A stretch of 33,780 nt of DNA from Syntrophaceae bacterium (lineage in GTDB: Bacteria; Desulfobacterota; Syntrophia; Syntrophales; Smithellaceae). Under the pieces are notes generated by a model. The model made no database searches and was not told the origin of the DNA. It was given only the letters and a program-made list of their open reading frames with translations. A program made the position numbers and the translations under genes. Positions 16,579 to 26,610 of the stretch are shown in pieces; positions within the stretch are counted from its first letter, which is position 1, and every line of letters begins with the position of its first letter. The stretch spans positions 1 through 33,780 of the forward strand of contig WRPE01000042.1 in assembly GCA_009773315.1 (NCBI GenBank), read 5' to 3'.

Positions 16579-18084
16579 ATGAGAACAAAAAAAGATTACA
16601 TCAAAGGGCTTACCAAGATGAAGCGTAATTTGTACTTCGACGGCCAGCTTATCGACCGCGACGACGAATTGCAGATGAGGTGCCTTAACACCATCGGCAC
16701 CACTTACGACGAAGCGGAAAAACCGGAAAATCAGGATTTGCTTACTGCCATTTCCCATTTAACCGGCGAACGCATCAACCGCTTTACCCATATCCATCAA
16801 AACAAAGAAGATCTGCACAAGAAGCAGGATATGACGCGCATGCTCTGCCAAAAAGTAGGCGGTTGTATCCAGCGTTGTATGGGCATCGACGCGGCTAACT
16901 CCATCTACAATGTCTCTTTTGAAGCGGATAAGATGAACAATGGGGCCACTCAATATCACGAGAACTTCAAGAAATGGCTCACCCGCTTCCAGACGGAAGA
17001 TCTCATCGGCTGCTGTGCACAGACGGACGTGAAGGGAGACCGGATGCTTCGCCCGGCCGAACAACCCAACCCCGGTTCCTACGTATACATCAAGGAGCGC
17101 CTAAAGGACGGCATCGTCGTCGAAGGGTGCAAGGTGCACATTTCGGAGGCCTCCGTGGCGGACGAAGTCCTGGTTGTGCCCACCCGCGCCATGCGTCCCG
17201 AGGATAAGGACTACGCAGTGGCCTTTGCCATTCCCGGCGACTGGGACGGTCTCAAACAGGTCGTGACCATCCATTCCCTGCGGGAACGGGAACATTACCA
17301 GCGCGGTTTTATGCCAGGATCTACGGACTCTTATATGATTTTTGAAAATTGTTTTATTCCCTGGGAGCGGGTCTTTCTGGCTGGTGAATGGCAGCACGGC
17401 GGAGTCAATGCCCTTCTTTTTGCACTATTTCACCGGCATTCCTATTCCGGTTGCAAACCCGCTATCGGTGACGTTATCCTTGGCACGGCAGCTCTGGCTG
17501 CCGAAGCAAACAATATCCACAAGGAATCGCATGTCAGGGAAAAACTGGCGGAAATCATCATGGTGACGGAACTGGGCTACGCCGCTGGTTATACGGCATC
17601 CGATCTGGGCGGACCCCAGGTCTTCATGCCCGGTAAGGGCTTCGTGCCCTATGGCCCCGGTTCTTTCGTTCCCCATTCGATCTACTGCAATGTCGGCCGC
17701 TGCCTGTCCGGCGAGGCGGTCTTTCGAGAATCGGAAATCCTCTGTGATATCTCCGGCGGCGTCACGGCTACCTTCCCCCACGAGAAAGATTTTATGAATC
17801 CCGTGACAGGCGATTCGCTGCTCAAATACACCAAACGCAATCCTAATATGTCCGCTGAAGATCAGGCACAGTTCTGGCGTTATCTCGGCGATATTTTGTG
17901 CTCGGCGACAGGCGGTATCCGGAACATCGGCGCTTACAACGGCGGCGGTTCGCCGATTATGGAACAGATTGCCATTACCACGCAATATGACATCGAATCA
18001 CGTAAGAAGCTTGTCAAATACATGGCCGGCATGAGTGGCGGCGATCGCGAAGCACTCAGCAAAAACCTTACTAAAGCAAAATAA
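16579..18084 (+). CDS. abfD: 4-hydroxybutyryl-CoA dehydratase / vinylacetyl-CoA isomerase
   Basis: Radical-type flavin and [4Fe-4S] enzyme that dehydrates 4-hydroxybutyryl-CoA to crotonyl-CoA and isomerises vinylacetyl-CoA. It has 501 residues; the clostridial enzyme has about 490. The unusual cluster ligands are conserved: C-I-Q-R-C at C96/C100 and H-R-H-S-Y-S-G-C giving H285 and C292, seven apart as in the characterised enzyme (His292/Cys299 there). The acyl-CoA-dehydrogenase-like core is visible (DVKGDRMLRP, FENCFIPWERVFLAGEW, CSATGGIRNIGAYNGGGSP). GAAAGGGAG precedes the ATG. It stands alone with no 4-hydroxybutyrate CoA-transferase or dehydrogenase beside it, so in this organism it may serve succinate-to-crotonyl-CoA conversion, or a related hydroxyacyl-CoA; the exact substrate is inferred. 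Confidence 0.9.
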   Translation: MRTKKDYIKGLTKMKRNLYFDGQLIDRDDELQMRCLNTIGTTYDEAEKPENQDLLTAISHLTGERINRFTHIHQNKEDLHKKQDMTRMLCQKVGGCIQRCMGIDAANSIYNVSFEADKMNNGATQYHENFKKWLTRFQTEDLIGCCAQTDVKGDRMLRPAEQPNPGSYVYIKERLKDGIVVEGCKVHISEASVADEVLVVPTRAMRPEDKDYAVAFAIPGDWDGLKQVVTIHSLREREHYQRGFMPGSTDSYMIFENCFIPWERVFLAGEWQHGGVNALLFALFHRHSYSGCKPAIGDVILGTAALAAEANNIHKESHVREKLAEIIMVTELGYAAGYTASDLGGPQVFMPGKGFVPYGPGSFVPHSIYCNVGRCLSGEAVFRESEILCDISGGVTATFPHEKDFMNPVTGDSLLKYTKRNPNMSAEDQAQFWRYLGDILCSATGGIRNIGAYNGGGSPIMEQIAITTQYDIESRKKLVKYMAGMSGGDREALSKNLTKAK

Positions 18085-18156
18085 TTCCATCCACACCGGG
18101 TGCGGCAGTCACGATTGCCGCGCCCGCATTAGAAATAGCAATCTATAAAAGGTCGC

Positions 18157-20782
<2,626 letters not shown>

Positions 20783-20799
<17 letters not shown>

Positions 20800-21277
20800 T
20801 GAACTCTTCCTCCGCTGCCTTCCCAATTTTGTTTAAAATCAAGCCCGGCGGGAAACCTCGCCCCATCAGGCTTTGAAATATTCTCTGTTTTTCCTTGATA
20901 TCAAAAGCAGCCGATTTCTTTTTGGCTGCCCTTTTTTTGACCAAAACCGCTATCGCTTCTTCTTCTGATATTTCTAGCCGGGCAGCAGTAACAGCATCAT
21001 TAATTAATTGCGCCCACACACCTTTTTCCTGCAAGCTGGCAATAATTTTTCGATTGCCCCAAAGCTTATTGACAGCCAGATTGCGCGCCCATTGAACCGC
21101 AAAAGACGCGTCATTGAGATACTTCAAATCGTGGAGTTTTTCCAGCGCTTCTTTAATGACAACTGCGGGAAAACCTTTTTCCCGCAGCTTTTTTCCCAGC
21201 TCTTTTTCCGAATGCGGCCTGAGCGACAAAAGGCGATACGATTTTTGAAGGGCTGCCGCCAGATCTAAAACTTTCAC
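20783..21277 (-). CDS. recX: RecX regulatory protein
   Basis: Modulator of RecA filaments, 164 residues, made of RecX three-helix repeats: LLSLRPHSEKELGKKLREKGF, then the LKYLNDASFAVQWARN segment typical of the family, then ALINDAVTAA and LMGRGFPPGLILNKI in the last repeat. The start is placed at GTG 21277, one base after the recA stop, because AGGAAG from the last recA codons lies seven bases upstream and the protein then begins directly with the RecX fold. The longer ATG start at 21334 would overlap recA by 56 bases and add residues without family character. Together with recA it forms the usual recA-recX pair. Confidence 0.92.
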
Positions 21278-21278
21278 A

Positions 21279-22295
21279 CTATTCTTCCTGGTCTTTGGGC
21301 ACAACACCCAGCTTGGCGCGGACTTCGCCATCAATCTGCGCCATAATATTATGATTTTCTTTTAAGAATATCCTCGAATTATCGCGGCCTTGTCCTATTC
21401 TGTCACCCTTGTAGGAATACCAGGCGCCGCTTTTTTCAACGATGCCGTTTTCTGCCGCCAGATCCAGCACATCGCCTTCCCTGGAGATACCTTCGCCAAA
21501 AATGATATCAAATTCCGCTTCCCGGAAAGGCGGGGCCAGCTTGTTTTTTACCACTTTAACTTTGGTTCGGAAACCGACCACATCCTGGCCGTTCTTGATG
21601 GAGGTCATTTTACGGATATCGAGGCGTTGCGATGAGTAGAATTTCAGAGCGTTGCCACCCGTGGTTGTTTCGGGATTGCCGAAGAAGACGCCGATTTTCA
21701 TGCGCAGTTGATTAATAAAGATCACGGTGGTTTTGGATTTGCTGATGCTGCCGGTGAGTTTGCGCAAGGCCTGTGACATGAGGCGTGCCTGTAACCCCAT
21801 CTGCGCGTCGCCCATTTCGCCCTCGAGTTCCGCTTTGGGAACCAGCGCCGCCACGGAATCCACAACCAGAACATCCAGCGCGCCGCTGCGCACCAGCGTT
21901 TCGGCAATTTCCAGAGCCTGTTCGCCCGTGTCCGGCTGGGAAATCAGGAGCTCGTCGGTGTTCACACCAATATTTTTGGCATAAGTGACATCCAGAGCGT
22001 GCTCGGCATCGATATAAGCCGCGATCCCATTCTTTTTTTGCGCTTCGGCCACAATATGCAACGCCAGCGTTGTTTTTCCGCCGGATTCCGGCCCATATAT
22101 TTCGATCACCCGGCCGCGCGGAACACCGAAGGTTCCCAGCGCTATATCCAAGCTCAGCGACCCGGTGGATATCGCTGGAACATCGGCTACACGCTCCGAG
22201 CTGCCCAGCTTCATAATAGATCCCTTGCCGAACTGTCTTTCAATCTGCGTGATTGCCAAATCCACGGCTTTTGATCTGTCCATATCTGCACACAT
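21279..22295 (-). CDS. recA: Recombinase RecA
   Basis: DNA-dependent ATPase of homologous recombination and LexA autocleavage coprotease. It has 338 residues, near the standard length. Walker [10 protein letters not shown] at about 68-76, Walker B region [16 protein letters not shown]1 region [24 protein letters not shown], and L2 region [28 protein letters not shown] are all present and canonical. AAGGAGGT lies seven bases before the ATG at 22295. The 93-bp leader to thpR is AT-rich with no GAAC-N4-GTTC box, so any SOS control would come from further upstream or from a differently shaped LexA site. Confidence 0.98.
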   Translation of the reverse strand: MCADMDRSKAVDLAITQIERQFGKGSIMKLGSSERVADVPAISTGSLSLDIALGTFGVPRGRVIEIYGPESGGKTTLALHIVAEAQKKNGIAAYIDAEHALDVTYAKNIGVNTDELLISQPDTGEQALEIAETLVRSGALDVLVVDSVAALVPKAELEGEMGDAQMGLQARLMSQALRKLTGSISKSKTTVIFINQLRMKIGVFFGNPETTTGGNALKFYSSQRLDIRKMTSIKNGQDVVGFRTKVKVVKNKLAPPFREAEFDIIFGEGISREGDVLDLAAENGIVEKSGAWYSYKGDRIGQGRDNSRIFLKENHNIMAQIDGEVRAKLGVVPKDQEE

Positions 22296-22388
22296 AAGAT
22301 GACCTCCTTCACACTGTAATTTTTAAAATTTGTTATATTTCTTCTTTCAACTTTTGTTTGCCGAAATATGATATTTTTGCCTTCGTGA

Positions 22389-22973
22389 TCACCCTTTGAA
22401 CGGAAACAACGCCAATTTTGTATAAACCGCTCCCTGTGGCGTCAGGTTACTCTGAAATAAGACCAATTCCTTGCTGGTAAATTCCCCAGTGGTAAAGGCG
22501 CTGTATTTAGCTAGGGCTCCGCTGATTCCCGTCAAACCATGTGGATCCTTGATTCTGCCCAGAGTCAGATGCGCCCGAAAAGGCCGGTCTTCTTTGGGGA
22601 AACCGATACCCGCAAAATCACTATCCAGTTGTTTCTGAAGGATGGAGAGCTTTTCCACATCACCCGTAATGCCGCACCAGAGAACCCGCGGCTTGCGGGC
22701 ATCCGGAAATACACCCAGTTTTTCAATTTTCAGATTCACAGGCGATCTCAACGCTACACTGTTTTGCACCGCAGAAGATATGTTTTTTACATCTTCCGGT
22801 GAAATATCGCCGAAAAATTTCAACGTCAGATGCTGCCCCTCGGACCTTGTCCAACTGATCCGGCCGCTGATCTCCCGCTTCAATTTTTCCTGAAGGCGGG
22901 ACATGGCCTGTAAAACATCTTTCGACGTCTCCATGGCCAGAAAAGCCCGAATGTCTTTTGTTGAGTCGGGCAT
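22389..22973 (-). CDS. thpR: RNA 2',3'-cyclic phosphodiesterase (2H family)
   Basis: Member of the 2H phosphoesterase / 2'-5' RNA ligase-like family, 194 residues. Both HxTx catalytic motifs are present: HLTLKFFGD in the first half and HLTLGRIKD in the second. Surrounding segments DIRAFLAMETS at the start and the conserved VLWCGITGD are typical. Known members hydrolyse 2',3'-cyclic phosphates of RNA; the physiological role is unclear. It begins three bases after the cinA stop, so it is cotranscribed with pgpA and cinA. The cinA-thpR-recA order occurs in other bacteria. Confidence 0.93.
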   Translation of the reverse strand: MPDSTKDIRAFLAMETSKDVLQAMSRLQEKLKREISGRISWTRSEGQHLTLKFFGDISPEDVKNISSAVQNSVALRSPVNLKIEKLGVFPDARKPRVLWCGITGDVEKLSILQKQLDSDFAGIGFPKEDRPFRAHLTLGRIKDPHGLTGISGALAKYSAFTTGEFTSKELVLFQSNLTPQGAVYTKLALFPFKG

Positions 22974-22976
22974 AAA

Positions 22977-24224
22977 CTATTTTATCTCCTGCAAATAGTT
23001 TTTCAGCATCATGAGCGCCGCCTCGGTAGAAACCTGCTTGTTTCTTTTGCGATCCCAGCGGAATGTGTGATGACGGCAAACGTTCTGGTTCACGTCGGCA
23101 AGTGCCACATAAACCGTACCGACAGGCTTTTCTTTGGTGCCCCCGGTGGGACCCGCAATGCCGGTGGAAGACAACCCCAACGAGGTTCCGGCAAGCTTGC
23201 GAACGCCTTCCGCCATCAGGCGCGCCGTTTCCTCGCTGACGGCTCCGTGCTTCTCAATGATTTCAGCGGGAACGCCCAGCATACTGATTTTGGCTGCGTT
23301 CGAGTAGGTCGTAAGCCCGCGTTCAAAATAGATGGAACTGCCTGATACATCCGTAAGGCGATTGGCAATCAAGCCCCCCGTGCAGGATTCCGCTACGGCA
23401 ATGGTCATTTTCTTTTCCGTTAACGCTGTGGCAATGATTTCTTCCAGCGTTTGCTCGCCGTATGAAAAAATATAATCGTGCAGGCGCGCCGTCACTTCAT
23501 CCTGCGCTTTTTGCAGATTTTTTTGCGCTTGATCCTGAGAGGCGGAACGTGCAATCAGCACCAGATGATTTTCGGGGAAAATGGGATAAAAGCCGACGCT
23601 TACTCCCAGTGCCGCGAAATCCACTGCCGCCAGACGTTCATCCACCGCACCTTCGCCAAGACCAAATGTTTTGATGGTCTGCTTGACTGTGTGCTCGTCG
23701 GGTTGCGGAAAGTATCGGCGCAAGACGGGAATAACGCCGTCGGGCACCATCCTTTGTGTTTCGTACGGAACACCGGGGATGATAAAAACCAGCTTATCTG
23801 CAACCGGCAGAACAAATCCCGCAGCAGTACCTACTGGATTGGCGATCACTTCCGCTCCCTGCGGGAAGACAGCCTGTTTGGCGTTATTCTCCACCCAGCG
23901 CAAATTGTACCTGATGAATTTGTCTTTGATGCCCTGCAAAACAACCTCATCGGTGTATAAGGACAGGCCAAATGCCTGAGCAATTGCGGCAGTGGTAATA
24001 TCGTCAGCTGTCGGCCCCAGGCCGCCGGTGCAGATCACTACGTCGGCAAAGGTCAGCAAATAATGCAAGCGGCTTTTGATGGCGGTAAAATCATCGCCGA
24101 CCGACATCATAATCTCTACTTGCCAGCCATGTAAATTGAGTTCCCGTGCGATAAACGACGAATTGGTATCGGCGGTCCGCCCGTTCATTAATTCATTTCC
24201 AATAGTCAAGATGCCGATTTTCAT
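22977..24224 (-). CDS. cinA: CinA-like protein (NMN deamidase / molybdopterin-binding domain)
   Basis: Two-domain protein of 415 residues, the standard CinA length. The N-terminal MoaB/MogA-like domain (about 1-170) has ILTIGNELMNGRTADTNSSFIAREL and CTGGLGPTADD. The C-terminal CinA domain (about 255-410) has VAESCTGGLIANRLTDVSGSSIYFERG and STGIAGPTGGTKEKPVGTVYVA, the pattern of nicotinamide-mononucleotide amidohydrolases. Known members recycle pyridine nucleotides (NMN deamidase and, in some, ADP-ribose pyrophosphatase activity); the name comes from competence-damage induction in pneumococcus, where cinA is cotranscribed with recA. The start overlaps the pgpA stop by four bases (ATGA), so translation is coupled. 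Confidence 0.95.
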   Translation of the reverse strand: MKIGILTIGNELMNGRTADTNSSFIARELNLHGWQVEIMMSVGDDFTAIKSRLHYLLTFADVVICTGGLGPTADDITTAAIAQAFGLSLYTDEVVLQGIKDKFIRYNLRWVENNAKQAVFPQGAEVIANPVGTAAGFVLPVADKLVFIIPGVPYETQRMVPDGVIPVLRRYFPQPDEHTVKQTIKTFGLGEGAVDERLAAVDFAALGVSVGFYPIFPENHLVLIARSASQDQAQKNLQKAQDEVTARLHDYIFSYGEQTLEEIIATALTEKKMTIAVAESCTGGLIANRLTDVSGSSIYFERGLTTYSNAAKISMLGVPAEIIEKHGAVSEETARLMAEGVRKLAGTSLGLSSTGIAGPTGGTKEKPVGTVYVALADVNQNVCRHHTFRWDRKRNKQVSTEAALMMLKNYLQEIK

Positions 24225-24688
24225 AAAACACCTGCCAGCGTCAATAAAAACAAAATTAATCCGGCGTAAACGCCCGCACCAAGATCATCGGCCACCACGC
24301 CCCAGCCGCCGTGAAACTTCTGAAAATGCTCCAATGGGAAAGGCTTCCAGATATCAAAAATCCGGAACAGAACAAACGCCAGGCACAAATGCAGGCCGGT
24401 AATCGCCACCGGCAGCATCGCCACCTGTAAGCCCGCGATTTCATCGATCACAATCCGTTGATCGTCGGTTTTTCCGTAAAGCGTCTCCGCTTGCCCCGCA
24501 ACATAAATGGAGAGAACCGATATTGCAATCACAAAGAGCAGGCGAAAAACCCAGGGCATGGGATAACAAAGCAGGCAGATCAAAACGCCAATCAATGTGC
24601 CTGCTGTTCCCGGCGCAACAGGCGACAGACCAGCGCCGAAACCCGTCGCCAGTATTTTGATGAATTGATCTTTCCCAGCGGTCGTCAC
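24221..24688 (-). CDS. pgpA: Phosphatidylglycerophosphatase A
   Basis: Inner-membrane phosphatase that makes phosphatidylglycerol from its phosphate, 155 residues. Signatures: FGAGLSPVAPGTAGTLIGV at the N-terminus, RIVIDEIAGLQVAM in the middle and VADDLGAGVYAGL at the end; three to four hydrophobic helices. First gene of the minus-strand run that continues with cinA. A promoter is suggested by TTGACA on the minus strand (plus positions 24760-24765) 17 bases before a TAGGTT hexamer, with a 17-bp palindrome covering the latter. Confidence 0.93.
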   Translation of the reverse strand: MTTAGKDQFIKILATGFGAGLSPVAPGTAGTLIGVLICLLCYPMPWVFRLLFVIAISVLSIYVAGQAETLYGKTDDQRIVIDEIAGLQVAMLPVAITGLHLCLAFVLFRIFDIWKPFPLEHFQKFHGGWGVVADDLGAGVYAGLILFLLTLAGVL

Positions 24689-24725
24689 AGGAGTCCTTTC
24701 ATAATGTTATTTATTATCAATAAGT

Positions 24726-24742
24726 TAGGTTTTGAAAACCTA
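24726..24742. promoter_or_regulatory. 17-bp palindrome in the pgpA promoter region
   Basis: TAGGTTTT-G-AAAACCTA is a perfect palindrome around one central base, 38 bp upstream of pgpA. It overlaps the presumed -10 region of a promoter whose -35 would be TTGACA (minus strand, 24760-24765). A repressor site is the simplest reading; it could also form a small hairpin in the mRNA leader. Confidence 0.4.
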
Positions 24743-24811
24743 GCTTCTTTTTTACCGAGTGTCAAACTATTTTAGTTTAACTTCACCCATTCCAGACTAA
24801 ATTTGCCAGGC

Positions 24812-24840
24812 TTGTCGATAGAACGTTCGTTCTATATCAT
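24812..24840 (+). promoter_or_regulatory. Promoter-like sequence with operator dyad in its spacer
   Basis: TTGTCG (24812-24817) and TATCAT (24835-24840) are separated by exactly 17 bases. The dyad ATAGAAC-GTTC-GTTCTAT occupies 24818-24835, i.e. the whole spacer. The core GAAC-N4-GTTC is the form of Gram-positive-type LexA boxes and of some TetR-family operators. The promoter would read toward mobB; the dyad is also 130 bp upstream of pgpA-cinA on the other strand. Confidence 0.5.
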
Positions 24841-24947
24841 ACAGTTTTCGGGGATGTCAAGCAATCTTAATGGGTGGGCAGTTAAAAATTTGGCATGGTC
24901 ACTATAATATGGTATGTAGCTGCCAAATAAAGGAATTTAAGAGAAAA

Positions 24948-25442
24948 ATGACCATACCTATCGTATCCATTGTCGGTAAATCCAATACCGGGAAAACAAC
25001 GCTCCTGGAAAAACTTATCGCCGAGCTGGTCGGCAGGGGCTGGCGTGTTGCTACGATCAAGCATAACAAGCATGGTTTTAACATTGACCACGAAGGAAAA
25101 GACAGTTATCGTCATAAGAAAGCGGGCGCGCATATCACCGTTGTTTCATCGCCGAATCAGCTGGCATTCATCCAAGACGTGGATCATGATCATTCATTCG
25201 AGGAAATTCGGGATAAATTTATTACCGATGCGGATATCATTCTCACCGAGGGGCTCAAGGTAAATGACTATCCGAAAATTGAAGTGTTCCGCGCGGAACT
25301 CAAACGGGAATTGATCAGCGCCAAAGATGGTAACCTGTTGGCTGTGGCCTCGGATGTGCAACTGGACGTGGATGTCCCCTGCCTGGATATCAATGAACCA
25401 AAGGCAATCGCTGACTTTATCGAAAATAAATTCTTAAAGTAA
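24948..25442 (+). CDS. mobB: Molybdopterin-guanine dinucleotide biosynthesis protein MobB
   Basis: GTP-binding adaptor of molybdenum/tungsten cofactor maturation, 164 residues. Walker A VGKSNTGKTTL near residues 9-19, then VATIKHNKHGFNIDHEGKDSYRHKKAGA, which is the MobB hallmark (His-rich, following switch region), and ILTEGLKVNDYPKIEVFR. The ATG at 24948 is chosen because it starts with the family N-terminus TIPIVSIVGKSNTGKTT; the longer frame from 24870 adds unrelated residues. No mobA or moa gene is near. Molybdo- or tungsto-enzymes such as formate dehydrogenases are expected in this kind of organism (inference). Confidence 0.93.
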   Translation: MTIPIVSIVGKSNTGKTTLLEKLIAELVGRGWRVATIKHNKHGFNIDHEGKDSYRHKKAGAHITVVSSPNQLAFIQDVDHDHSFEEIRDKFITDADIILTEGLKVNDYPKIEVFRAELKRELISAKDGNLLAVASDVQLDVDVPCLDINEPKAIADFIENKFLK

Positions 25443-25465
25443 AATTTCGTGCCTTGAATCCATTG

Positions 25466-25909
25466 CTACTTTACTCTCGTCCAGTAATGACTTTCGCAAA
25501 GAAACATTAAACAGGCCGTGACTTGTAACTTGTCCGGGGTAATCTGGACCAAAGAGCATTTGTATTCGGAGCCCTCTTCAACTTCATATATTCTTCCGTC
25601 GACATACCGGCCGGCTTCTTTTTTAAGGCCCCAGAGAATCAACATCCCCATCAGCGGTTTATCTTTTCTGTCTTTTTTACATGTTGTGCACAACGTATTC
25701 TCGGGGACTGTGGTCAGTTTTACAATTTTGCCGTAGTAAATCCCGTCCTTTTCAAATATTTCGACATTTGATCTTTCCTTGCCCTTGTCCTTGCCTTTGA
25801 GAATCGGCAAAGACCATACGCCGATAATGGATTTATCGGCCGCATAACCCGTAAAAGAAAATGTTATAACGAAAATGAATGTCATCAAAAAAAGTATCGC
25901 TTTTTTCAT
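25466..25909 (-). CDS. DUF2147-family exported protein
   Basis: Exported protein of 147 residues with a clear signal peptide (MKKAILFLMTFIFVITFSFTGYAA). The mature part follows the DUF2147 pattern: IIGVWSLP at the start, VEIFEKDGIYYGKIVKL, a C-T-T-C pair, PLMGMLILWGLKK, GRIYEVEEGSEYKCSL and a C-terminal aromatic/basic end (HYWTRVK). Family function is unknown; the fold is lipocalin-like. Two further Cys near the C-terminus could form disulphides in the periplasm. Convergent with mobB, 23 bases apart. Single gene; the region upstream contains the first heptad repeat element. Confidence 0.85.
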   Translation of the reverse strand: MKKAILFLMTFIFVITFSFTGYAADKSIIGVWSLPILKGKDKGKERSNVEIFEKDGIYYGKIVKLTTVPENTLCTTCKKDRKDKPLMGMLILWGLKKEAGRYVDGRIYEVEEGSEYKCSLVQITPDKLQVTACLMFLCESHYWTRVK

Positions 25910-25992
25910 ATTTGCCCTCCTGCCGTAATCCTGTGAATGACATCAACCTCCTGCAAGCATATGAGCAATATCCTTTGAGCGCAAGGGGGAAA

Positions 25993-26159
25993 AGGCTGAA
26001 GACTAAAGGCTGAAGGCCAGAATGGAAAGTGCTTTGCACACTATTCACCGGCGCAGGCCGCCAGCCAAAATCATAAAACACCGAGGGCCTACAAAACAGA
26101 CCTTCAGTCTTCAGTCTTCAGTCTTCAGTCTCGTGTGACCTCGCGCCACCTCGTGTGAC
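25993..26159. repeat. Heptad inverted-arm element, copy A
   Basis: Left arm of 7-nt units (AGGCTGA AGACTAA AGGCTGA AGGCC, 25993-26018); right arm of four perfect tandem CTTCAGT units at 26102-26129, largely complementary to the left arm when G-T pairs are allowed. A small hairpin GTGC-TTT-GCAC lies between. Just to the right, CTCGTGTGAC occurs twice (26130-26139 and 26150-26159, 20-bp period). Together with copies B and C it defines a local repeat family; this 284-bp spacer holds no gene. Confidence 0.6.
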
Positions 26160-26193
26160 TTTCAGGTCATCAGGTGGTTAGGTTAGCAGGGGA

Positions 26194-26571
26194 TCAGCCT
26201 AAGTCCCTGAATTTGATCGGATCGGTCGCGTAAAGGACGGCGCGCTCGACACCCTCCTCGCGGAAATGATGGGTTTTTAGATAATCGGGATTATTGGCCA
26301 TCGCAAGGAACGCTTTGCGTGATGGGTATTGCACCAGCATGAGCAAATCCCACGTTTCTTCGCCATTGAGCAACTCGTCGGGTTTCCCCAGATACAAGAC
26401 TTTTCCCCCAACGCCTTCGACAAATCCTCCCGCTTCTCTGGTGTACCGCGCGTAAGAGGCTTGACCTTCCACGCCTCTGAACTTCAGCAGATTAAGCATG
26501 ACCACCGGCCCATCATGGGGATTCTTGGCCAATTTGCGGAATTCTTCGGGGTTGGATTTAATTTCAGTCAT
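26194..26571 (-). CDS. DUF1330-family protein
   Basis: Small cytoplasmic protein, 125 residues, of the DUF1330 group of dimeric alpha/beta-barrel (ferredoxin-like) proteins. Recognised by VVMLNLLKFRG, YARYTREAGGFVEGVGGKVLYLG and the segment WDLLMLVQYPSRKAFLAMANNPDYLKTHHFREEG, in which an aromatic and a SR-x-AF motif are usual. No catalytic residues are established for the family. AAGGAGAAAC lies just upstream of the ATG at 26571. It stands 40 bases downstream of the PFK-2/FBPase-2-like gene on the same strand and may be cotranscribed with it. Confidence 0.85.
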   Translation of the reverse strand: MTEIKSNPEEFRKLAKNPHDGPVVMLNLLKFRGVEGQASYARYTREAGGFVEGVGGKVLYLGKPDELLNGEETWDLLMLVQYPSRKAFLAMANNPDYLKTHHFREEGVERAVLYATDPIKFRDLG

Positions 26572-26610
26572 TTTAGTTTCTCCTTCTTTGAAAATATTTC
26601 ATGTAGGTGA

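Noticed and set aside
18100-18125. GCGGCA ... TGCCGC stem after the 4-hydroxybutyryl-CoA dehydratase gene as terminator
   Set aside because: Only six base pairs and no T-run follows; too weak to list.
21278-21334. Longer recX start overlapping recA by 56 bases
   Set aside because: The extra residues do not fit the RecX fold and the GTG at 21277 has a good ribosome site.
24870-24947. N-terminal extension of MobB from the ATG at 24870
   Set aside because: The added residues are not part of the family and the domain begins exactly at the ATG at 24948.
26102-26129. Four CTTCAGT units as a possible CRISPR-like array
   Set aside because: The units are 7 nt, in direct tandem with no spacers, and no cas gene is present.
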